Source of the DNA: Staphylococcus rostri | Lineage (GTDB): Bacteria; Bacillota; Bacilli; Staphylococcales; Staphylococcaceae | DNA: 64,000 nt | Direction of reading: 5' to 3' | Assembly (NCBI RefSeq): GCF_002902145.1 | Contig: NZ_PPRF01000036.1 | Location: 16,541-80,540 of the forward strand | Program-made: the position numbers and the translations under genes | Notes under the pieces: model-generated | The model's input: the letters and a program-made list of their open reading frames with translations, nothing else | The model's database searches: none | Told to the model about the DNA's origin: nothing | Part shown: positions 57,861 through 64,000 of the stretch, in pieces | Layout of the letters: each line of letters begins with the position of its first letter | How positions within the stretch are numbered: the stretch's first letter is position 1

Positions 57861-58008
57861 CGCAAACATCCCTTTTTGTTCTCTCTATTTGTTACTGTAT
57901 TGACCCTATTCCCATTTCACGCAGAGATTATTCATAGATGTTCCGATTCGTTGCGATTTACAATATTTTATTTACCACATTAATTTTTACAGACGAGCTG
58001 TAATCATA

Positions 58009-58036
58009 TTGCGAATAACTTAATCACGCTTATAAT
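58009..58036 (+). promoter_or_regulatory. Promoter of the pemIK-like operon
   Basis: TTGCGA (58009-58014), 16 bp and TATAAT (58031-58036) precede the antitoxin gene by about 67 bp. Confidence 0.65.
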
Positions 58037-58103
58037 TTCCGACAACTTAAGCATTTACTTTTGTAAGGGCTTATCGCATTATAAGTGTAAGGAGTTGATA
58101 TTA

Positions 58104-58373
58104 ATGAATGAAATGGAAAAAGGCTTAAACAAATCAACTGAACGTATTTTTAAAAGCGGTAACAGCCAAGCAATGAGTTTAAGTAAAAAAACGATTCAGT
58201 TAACTGATTTTAATGTAGGGGATACTGTAGAAGTCACAAGAATCCACGGTGGTTTATTCATTACTAAAAAAGAGGAAGATATTGAGGACAGAATCAAAAA
58301 TTTTTTTCAAAATGGCGGGAAATATACAGAGGCAGAAGTAGATTTAGGAAAAAGTGCGGGACGTGAAATATGA
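58104..58373 (+). CDS. AbrB/MazE-type antitoxin (PemI-like)
   Basis: This 89-residue protein has an N-terminal swapped-hairpin DNA-binding domain (ERIFKSGNSQAMSLSKKTIQL) and an acidic C-terminal tail (EDIEDRIKNFF) expected to wrap the toxin. It overlaps the toxin gene by 4 bp. It likely autoregulates the promoter upstream. It resembles PemI of staphylococcal plasmids and genomes. The start follows AAGGAG. Confidence 0.88.
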   Translation: MNEMEKGLNKSTERIFKSGNSQAMSLSKKTIQLTDFNVGDTVEVTRIHGGLFITKKEEDIEDRIKNFFQNGGKYTEAEVDLGKSAGREI

Positions 58374-58672
58374 ATATAGCGTCATTCGATATACGTTTCA
58401 TTGATCTAAACCCTACTCGTGGGCGCGAGAAAGACAAAACGCGTCCCTGCCTTGTAGTGATTAACAAAATGCGTATCGATAGTACAGACTTTGTTTGGAT
58501 TTTGCCAATTATAACTCGTGACGTACTTTTTCCTACTGATATCCTCCTTAAAACAAAAAAGGGATTAGTATCTGGTGTAATTGATACTGTTCAAATACGG
58601 GCCGTAGATTTAAAAGCTCGACAGCATTACTATAAAGATGAATTACAAGATAATTTGAAAAAACTGTTTTAA
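58370..58672 (+). CDS. PemK/MazF-type mRNA interferase toxin
   Basis: This 100-residue protein has the PemK/MazF SH3-like barrel: IRFIDLNPTRGREKDKTRPCLVV start, WILPIITR middle and the DTVQIRAVD strand. It cuts mRNA at short sequences when freed from its antitoxin. It lies in an intergenic insertion between the flavoprotein gene and a group II intron remnant. A clear terminator is not seen. Confidence 0.88.
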   Translation: MNIASFDIRFIDLNPTRGREKDKTRPCLVVINKMRIDSTDFVWILPIITRDVLFPTDILLKTKKGLVSGVIDTVQIRAVDLKARQHYYKDELQDNLKKLF

Positions 58673-58705
58673 AAGCAATAAATACTCATTTGAATACAAT
58701 AACAT

Positions 58706-58820
58706 GATGCTTCCTTCATATTCCACTTCACAACGGACACCCTTGTCTTTCGCTAAAAATTTCTACTACCAAGCCGTAACGGACTTTCACCGTCAAGTTA
58801 TTCCTCATGCTGGGCGCAAC
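58706..58820 (-). mobile_element. Group II intron 5' fragment (ribozyme remnant)
   Basis: Reading the minus strand from 58820, GTTGCGCCCAGCATG is followed by ACGGTGAAAGTCCGTTACGG, GCGAAAGACAAGGGTGTCC and GGAATATGAAGGAAGC. This order of blocks is that of the first domain of bacterial group II introns (canonical start GTGCG). About 115 nt remain; no reverse transcriptase, domain V or 3' end follows. It begins about 5 nt after the stem of the DUF1450 gene's terminator, a typical target of class C introns. Confidence 0.7.
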
Positions 58821-58824
58821 GCTA

Positions 58825-58858
58825 AAGAACCCGCATTCTATCATGAACACGGGCTCTC
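58825..58858 (-). terminator. Terminator of the DUF1450 gene
   Basis: The AGAGCCCG/CGGGTTCT stem on the minus strand with a short T run (TTCTTTAG) lies 18 bp after the gene. The intron remnant interrupts just beyond it. Confidence 0.65.
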
Positions 58859-58876
58859 CTCATTTATATCAAGTCA

Positions 58877-59215
58877 TTATTGTTGTTTACGCTTTGCTAG
58901 CTTTTCTTTCAACTTACGGTCTTGTTCTTCTTTACGACGTTTTCTTTCTTCATTGCGCTTTCTCAAGCGTTCCTCTTCTTCAGGATCGCGTGGTTTTTGC
59001 AATTGTTTCTTGACCTTCTCCATCAGTTCGTCTTCTGTGAGTGCGGCAAGTGGACGGTTATTTACGAATGCGAAAGTTTTACGTCTCCCTGGTCCGCAAT
59101 ACGATTGGCAGCCAATCTCTATTTCAGCATCAGGATCTAGTTTTTTTAGCTTATTCGTGACGCTTTTAAGATTTACAGCCTGACAATCATCACAAACCAT
59201 GAATTTGTTTTTCAC
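58877..59215 (-). CDS. DUF1450 (YuzB-like) protein with charged C-terminal extension
   Basis: This 112-residue protein has an N-terminal thioredoxin-like small domain with [17 protein letters not shown] and FVNNRPL, as in DUF1450 proteins. After residue 75 comes a long Arg/Lys/Glu-rich helix, likely a coiled coil, that extends it beyond the usual 75-80 residues. It may be an iron-sulphur or redox protein. It starts at GTG after GAGGTGGAG; an ATG five codons later is possible. Confidence 0.8.
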   Translation of the reverse strand: MKNKFMVCDDCQAVNLKSVTNKLKKLDPDAEIEIGCQSYCGPGRRKTFAFVNNRPLAALTEDELMEKVKKQLQKPRDPEEEERLRKRNEERKRRKEEQDRKLKEKLAKRKQQ

Positions 59216-59332
59216 CTAACTCCACCTCTCTTAGCATGATACCGCTACTCATTTTACACGTCTTTTTAATATTTTCAAGATTTATGTCTATAAACTTTTG
59301 CGTTAATATCATGTGTCAGGTGTTTTATTCAC

Positions 59333-60877
59333 TTATGACTTGTGCAATGGAATACTTTGTGTCACGTCAATACCTAATACAGGTGGTAATACGAAATACA
59401 CGATAAGAATAATGACAATAATACTAATCAAGTTCATTATGAAACCTTTAGACGCCATCTCTTTAATTGAGATTTTGCCCGTACCGAAGACAATCGCATT
59501 TGGCGGCGTTCCTACTGGTAACATATATGCACAGTTAGCGGCCATTGCTGCAGGCGCCATCAATAGTAATGGATGCACGTTAATTGCGACAGAAAGTGTT
59601 GCTAAAATTGGTAAAATCATTGTCGCCGTCGCTGTATTTGATGTAATTTCAGTTAAGAATAAGATGAAGACAGTGATAACGATAACGATTAAGATTGGGC
59701 TCACACCTTTGAGTGACGTCATTTGTAAGCCTAACCACGTTGCGAGACCACTTTCTTGAATCCCTTTCGCCAATGCCAGACCACCACCGAAGAGTAAGAG
59801 TACGCCCCACGGTAATTCTTTGGCAACAGACCAGTCTAAAATACGCTTATGATGATCTTTCGCCGGAATTAAGAAGAGCAAGATTGAGACGAACATCGCA
59901 ATCGTACCGTCAGCAATCATCTCAGTGAACTGCCAATTTGATAACAAGAACTCACGTGAAATCCAAAGTGACGAAGCTAAAATGAAGATACAGAATACCA
60001 CTTTTTCTTCATATTTAACTTTACCTAACGCATCCAACTTATCTTTAATCACGCGTTGACCGCCTGGTAATTCTTTCATATCATGACGAAATGCAATAAA
60101 TTTAAAATACAACCATGCTAAGAAAATTAATAAAATTACGGTTGGTACACCGATAATCATCCATTTCGCAAAGCTCAACTCTTCGCCAAAGTTCGTTGCA
60201 TATTGCCCTTTTAAAATAATTAATGGTGGCGTACCAATCAGCGTACCTAAACCACCGATTGTTCCCGCATAACCGATACCTAAAACGAGTGAACGTTCAA
60301 ACTTCGCGATACTTGAGTCATCTTTACTCGTTTCTTTCAGTTCGTGTGCCTCTTTAATAATCGCCAAACCAATCGGAATCATAATCATCACGGCAGCTGT
60401 ATTCGATACGAACATTGAAAGCCCACTTGTTGCGACCATGAACCCTAACAAAATACGCCCTGTACTTGTCCCAATGAGATTGATAATCGTCAAAGCAATA
60501 CGCGTATGTAAGTCCCAACGCTCCATCGCAATTGCTAAAATAAAGCCACCTAGGAATAAGTAAATGATGTCATTCCCGTATTGGGCTGACACCGTTGCAC
60601 TGTCCATGACGTGACCGAGCGGCATTAAAATCAATGGTAATAAACTTGTCGCTGGAATCGGAATGGCTTCTGTAATCCACCAAATGGCAATCCACACTGT
60701 AATTGCTAGCACGTATAACCCTTTAAAACTTAGGTCATCCGGACGCACAAACAGCAAAATCAATGCAAACAACAACGGCCCCATGATTAAGCCAATCAAC
60801 TGCGCCAACGTGTACGATGGATCCTTCTTCTTGTCTGTGAAAAATGTTAGTAATCGAGATTCTTTTGGATTTGTCAT
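59333..60877 (-). CDS. SdcS-like Na+/dicarboxylate symporter (DASS/SLC13)
   Basis: This 514-residue membrane protein has about 12 helices. SNT motifs are present in both halves (VSNTAAVMIMIPI and TSNTATATMILPI), plus GTPPLIILKG and GTPPNAIVFG, as in S. aureus SdcS (520). It imports succinate, fumarate or malate with Na+. The start MTNPKESR follows AAGGGGGAG; the longer frame is not supported. Confidence 0.92.
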   Translation of the reverse strand: MTNPKESRLLTFFTDKKKDPSYTLAQLIGLIMGPLLFALILLFVRPDDLSFKGLYVLAITVWIAIWWITEAIPIPATSLLPLILMPLGHVMDSATVSAQYGNDIIYLFLGGFILAIAMERWDLHTRIALTIINLIGTSTGRILLGFMVATSGLSMFVSNTAAVMIMIPIGLAIIKEAHELKETSKDDSSIAKFERSLVLGIGYAGTIGGLGTLIGTPPLIILKGQYATNFGEELSFAKWMIIGVPTVILLIFLAWLYFKFIAFRHDMKELPGGQRVIKDKLDALGKVKYEEKVVFCIFILASSLWISREFLLSNWQFTEMIADGTIAMFVSILLFLIPAKDHHKRILDWSVAKELPWGVLLLFGGGLALAKGIQESGLATWLGLQMTSLKGVSPILIVIVITVFILFLTEITSNTATATMILPILATLSVAINVHPLLLMAPAAMAANCAYMLPVGTPPNAIVFGTGKISIKEMASKGFIMNLISIIVIILIVYFVLPPVLGIDVTQSIPLHKS

Positions 60878-61026
60878 AACGCTCCCCCTTGCTGACTTCT
60901 CTTCATTCCCTTTAATGATGTAGCACATTTTTAAATAGTATAGCATATTAAAACGTGATTTTGATAGCGCTTTTTTACACTATCTATTTAGGGGGAAAAT
61001 ATTCATTTTAAGTTTGAGATTTCACG

Positions 61027-61068
61027 TAAAAGCTCACAGCACGTGAATTTCACATGCTGCGAGCTTAT
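61027..61068 (-). terminator. Terminator of the split ThrE exporter operon
   Basis: The 17-bp stem AAGCTCGCAGCATGTGA/TCACGTGCTGTGAGCTT (minus strand, with G-U pairs) ends in TTTT. It lies 8 bp after the 61077-61547 stop. Confidence 0.7.
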
Positions 61069-61076
61069 CAGTTTTT

Positions 61077-61547
61077 CTATTCACTTTTATGATGACGTTT
61101 CGGTCGAATAATCGCAATCGGTTTTTGAATAAATGATTTCGCAAATTGATCAGACATTAACAAACCAACTGCTATCGCCCCGGCAATCAGTGTTGCACGT
61201 ACGAAAATATCATTTGCTTCATTAAATTCCAACGTCAATAATTTTTGTGTTGCTTTGAAGAAAATACTCCCTGGTACAAGCGGGATAATCCCCGGCACCA
61301 TAAAGAGAATGACCGGCGACTTATATTGACGAGCCATCACATGACTCACCAAGCCAAGGACAAAGCTGCCACATAAACTAGCGTAGATACTATCAATACC
61401 GAATGCCATATGTACAAGGTGGTATGTCAAATAACCAAAGCCACCACATAACCCCGCTGGTAAAAATAGACGTCTTGGTGCGTCGTAAATATACGCAAAG
61501 CAAAATGAGGTTAAGAAACTACATATAAAAATAATTGGAATGACCAT
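61077..61547 (-). CDS. Threonine/serine exporter, small subunit (ThrE_2, YjjB-like)
   Basis: This 156-residue protein has four or five helices, corresponding to the C-terminal half of ThrE. The VPGIIPLVPGSIFF motif is characteristic. It pairs with the large subunit gene 11 bp upstream. Confidence 0.85.
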   Translation of the reverse strand: MVIPIIFICSFLTSFCFAYIYDAPRRLFLPAGLCGGFGYLTYHLVHMAFGIDSIYASLCGSFVLGLVSHVMARQYKSPVILFMVPGIIPLVPGSIFFKATQKLLTLEFNEANDIFVRATLIAGAIAVGLLMSDQFAKSFIQKPIAIIRPKRHHKSE

Positions 61548-61558
61548 TGCTTAACCTC

Positions 61559-62314
61559 CTACAATAATAAAAATGCGGTTGTAATGCCTGCACCAATCGC
61601 AAATGATGTCACAATCGCTTCTAAAAATTTTGCGGTAAACATCAACATATGCCGCTCGAATAAATCTTGAATTGCTGTTGTAATCAAAACTCCGGGCACG
61701 ATTGGCATAACACCAGCCGTAATCGTCGCCGCGAGATTGGGACTACCGATCCAATGATTAATTGGTATCGCCACTAAACCAATCACAATCGCGCCTAAAA
61801 AGTCTGGAATAAAGAGCGTCAGTTGTTTGCCCTTCATATATTCCGTCACAAAATAACCAAAAGCCCCTGCAAGCACGGCAGGCAACAAATCTTGCCAGCC
61901 GCCACCTTGCAAGTATAAAAATCCCATAGAAATTAAACCTGCAAACAACATTTTATGCCACAGTTCATAACGATGTGGCGTCTTATCAATCCGCTTCAAC
62001 GTTTGATACGCTTCATCAAACGATAATTTTTGTTGTGCAATTTGACGCGAAATATGGTTAACCAAAAAGACTTTGCGTAAATTGGTATCATTCTTCTTAA
62101 TCTTAACCATACGTGTATCATGATCTGGTGATAACGAGAAGTTAATAAAAATATTGAGCGCATAGCCTTGTGTTTCTTCATAACCATACGACATCGCAAT
62201 ACGCTGCATGGTATCTTCTACACGATTTGCTTCGGCCCCGCATTCTAACAAAATACGACCGGCAAGCATTACAATATTCATCACGTCTTGATCTGACGGT
62301 TTGGAATGATTCAC
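61559..62314 (-). CDS. Threonine/serine exporter, large subunit (ThrE, YjjP-like)
   Basis: This 251-residue protein has an N-terminal cytosolic domain with the family motif ECGAEANRVEDTMQRIA, five C-terminal helices and AGVMPIVPGVLITTAIQD. It forms a two-component exporter with the small subunit. It begins 14 bp after the APC permease gene, so the three may form an operon for amino acid exchange. Confidence 0.87.
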   Translation of the reverse strand: MNHSKPSDQDVMNIVMLAGRILLECGAEANRVEDTMQRIAMSYGYEETQGYALNIFINFSLSPDHDTRMVKIKKNDTNLRKVFLVNHISRQIAQQKLSFDEAYQTLKRIDKTPHRYELWHKMLFAGLISMGFLYLQGGGWQDLLPAVLAGAFGYFVTEYMKGKQLTLFIPDFLGAIVIGLVAIPINHWIGSPNLAATITAGVMPIVPGVLITTAIQDLFERHMLMFTAKFLEAIVTSFAIGAGITTAFLLL

Positions 62315-62328
62315 GTTGTCACCTTCTT

Positions 62329-63684
62329 TTACGAACTAGATTGTTTCTTAATAGTTAAGAGATAAAGTGGCACACCAAGGAGTAGACCACCAATCGCAAT
62401 ACCCGACCCTAATGGATCCGAAATAAATGTATTCACAATAATAAACAGACCGCCTGACATTGCCAATAACGGTAGCACTGGATAGAGTGGTACTGAAAAT
62501 GCACGTGGCTGACCTTTGTTTTTGCGTCTTAACACAAATAACCCAACAAACGATGCCATATAGAAAAAGTAAATAATAAAAATCGTAATTTCTGATAAAT
62601 AATCCGCATCAAAAACAGATGGGAAACAAATGCTTAGCGTTAAAATCAAAATTGTTAACGCACTCATCACAATATGCGCACCGATTGGCGAACCAAAACG
62701 CTTGCTGACATATTGAATTTGTTGCGAATATGGCAGTAAGTTATCTTGTGCCATCGCAAATGGAATACGCGGGAACGTAATCAACTTACCATTCAATGTT
62801 CCGATAATCGAGATAATCAATCCGATATTAACAATCTTCGCACCGACACTACCGAACAACATAACTGCCGCTTCTGCACTTACACTGTTTCCTAACAAAT
62901 AAACTTCTGATGCTGGTAATATTTTGAAAATCGCAACATTAATTGTGACATACACGAGCGTTACAATTAAAATACCAATCAACATAGCTAACGGTAAATG
63001 CTTTTGTGGATTTTTCATTTCACCCGACATCGTTGTCAACATAATCCAACCGTCATAGGCAAAAAGCGTCGCTAACACTGCACGACCAAAGTTCACAGTA
63101 CCATCATTGTTCATAATCAATTGTGTGACATCATTACCAAACACACCTTCTTGACCGTAAATCAAACCGAAAACAACGATCGCAAAAATTGGAATAAGTT
63201 TCGCAAGCGTTGAGATATTCTGCATGGCATTCGCATAATATGTCCCAAGAATGTTCAAAAATAGTAAAAACAGGAAAATCCCCGCACCAATTGGAATCGT
63301 CCAAAAGCTGCTAATCACAAAGAACTTCGTAATCAATATACCTAAAAAGAGAATGAGTGATACAATAATCGCCGGCCCATAGAGCACCGTCAAAGTGTAA
63401 CCTGTTAAAAAGCCCCAAAATGAACCGTAAATATCTTTAATATACGCATACAAACCACCTGTACGTGTGATTTGTGCACCGACTTCGGCAATCGTCAAGC
63501 CAGATGCCAATGTTAGAATCCCTCCAAGCAACCATGCCCAGAGTGCTAAATTACTCGTCCCAGCATACGCAAGTACAGAACTTGGTTTCACGAAAACCCC
63601 TGATCCTATAATCGTACCGACAATAATCGTGACAGCTGTAAACAAGCCAATCGTTGGCTTCAAAGTTTGCTTTTCCGAACCCAT
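62329..63684 (-). CDS. APC-superfamily amino acid permease (LAT/SteT-like)
   Basis: This 451-residue transporter has 12 helices. The helix 1 motif VGTIIGSGVFVKPSSVLAYAG matches the LAT/SteT branch (serine/threonine exchanger type). The ATG at 63684 is chosen because GGGGAGG lies 7 bp ahead. The neighbouring ThrE-type exporter supports an amino acid role. Confidence 0.87.
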   Translation of the reverse strand: MGSEKQTLKPTIGLFTAVTIIVGTIIGSGVFVKPSSVLAYAGTSNLALWAWLLGGILTLASGLTIAEVGAQITRTGGLYAYIKDIYGSFWGFLTGYTLTVLYGPAIIVSLILFLGILITKFFVISSFWTIPIGAGIFLFLLFLNILGTYYANAMQNISTLAKLIPIFAIVVFGLIYGQEGVFGNDVTQLIMNNDGTVNFGRAVLATLFAYDGWIMLTTMSGEMKNPQKHLPLAMLIGILIVTLVYVTINVAIFKILPASEVYLLGNSVSAEAAVMLFGSVGAKIVNIGLIISIIGTLNGKLITFPRIPFAMAQDNLLPYSQQIQYVSKRFGSPIGAHIVMSALTILILTLSICFPSVFDADYLSEITIFIIYFFYMASFVGLFVLRRKNKGQPRAFSVPLYPVLPLLAMSGGLFIIVNTFISDPLGSGIAIGGLLLGVPLYLLTIKKQSSS

Positions 63685-63863
63685 TGCCACGCCTCCCCTT
63701 CAATTCTTTTTCTCTCATTTCTCTTACTATAACATGCGCATGGTCAGAAATCTTACATTTATAAAAAGAATTCATCATGACACCATAGCGCATGTAACTA
63801 GAAGTGAAAAAAGTATTGATAAACGCATTTTAACTTCTCTATACGCCATTATTTCCCGGGAAA

Positions 63864-64000
63864 GCGGCTGGGACATTAATACAAACATTCAAATTAAACT
63901 TGATATATTATGTATATGGCAGTAGCTGACTGGTGTGAAAATACGCTTTTACAAGCTTTTTTCATTCCTAGTCAGCCTTACCGGGGTGGGACGATGGGGT
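63864..64000. repeat. Dispersed intergenic repeat, copy 2 (runs off the window)
   Basis: This starts GCGGCTGGGACATTAATAC and is nearly identical to 27454-27580 in the same orientation, including the GGCA...TGCC-type long hairpin and the GGGGTGGGAC end. It lies upstream of the APC permease gene and is cut by the window edge. Confidence 0.85.

Noticed and set aside
58704..59183. Open frame of 159 codons on the + strand opposite the DUF1450 gene
   Set aside because: It reads through the group II intron remnant in antisense and then the antisense of a well-supported gene; it has no ribosome site and no protein-like pattern.

Overview
The window comes from a low-GC Gram-positive chromosome of the genus Staphylococcus. 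Direct markers are sarA, graRS-vraFG, abcA/pbp4, the split tar (teichoic acid) cluster, mntABC/mntR, fhuCBG and an mnh2 Na+/H+ antiporter operon, in an order I know from S. aureus but read in the opposite direction. Protein divergence, a missing graX and tarX, and its own dispersed repeats argue against S. aureus itself; an animal-associated species of the intermedius/hyicus type is my guess. I see no rRNA or tRNA gene, no CRISPR array, and no intact insertion sequence or prophage.

Layout. 1-10.5 kb: end of a pit phosphate transporter operon, the GraRS/VraFG antimicrobial-peptide sensing and efflux module, an esterase, a YkvI-like membrane protein and a DHA2 drug exporter. 10.5-22 kb: iron and nucleoside transport (fhuCBG and feoAB, each with a Fur box; nupC), a RsaD-like small RNA, an inserted Panacea-domain toxin-antitoxin pair, and the abcA/pbp4 divergon. 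23-28.5 kb: wall teichoic acid genes tarD, tarB, tarG, tarH and tarA. 29-33.4 kb: an M50-like protease, mntR and the mntABC manganese transporter. 33.4-37.0 kb: a 3.6 kb AT-rich two-gene island (zinc-ribbon membrane protein plus a beta-helix/double AAA+ ATPase) flanked by exact 52-bp copies of the mntC terminator. 37-43.4 kb: the mnh2 antiporter operon headed by a degenerate tyrosine recombinase. 43.6-50.8 kb: small DUF1659/DUF2922 proteins, a DUF606 transporter, a frameshifted efflux adaptor, sarA, and a two-gene operon of hydrolase folds with altered catalytic residues. 50.8-64 kb: an ATPase-less siderophore/cobalamin-type ABC uptake pair, argS, ywhD, ywfO, an acetyltransferase, a flavoprotein, a PemIK/MazF pair next to a group II intron fossil, a DUF1450 protein, a dicarboxylate transporter, a split ThrE exporter and an APC permease.

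How it works together. Much of the window is cell-envelope upkeep: teichoic acid synthesis and export, PBP4 crosslinking, GraRS-controlled peptide resistance and cation antiport. The rest is largely metal homeostasis: Fur for ferrous iron and hydroxamate siderophores, MntR for manganese. FhuC may also energise the orphan FecCD permease at 50.8-51.8 kb. Accessory DNA sits at gene ends and terminators: the Panacea pair beside the sRNA, the AAA+ island in the mntC terminator, and PemIK beside the intron remnant after a terminator. The AAA+/zinc-ribbon island is the best candidate for an undescribed system.
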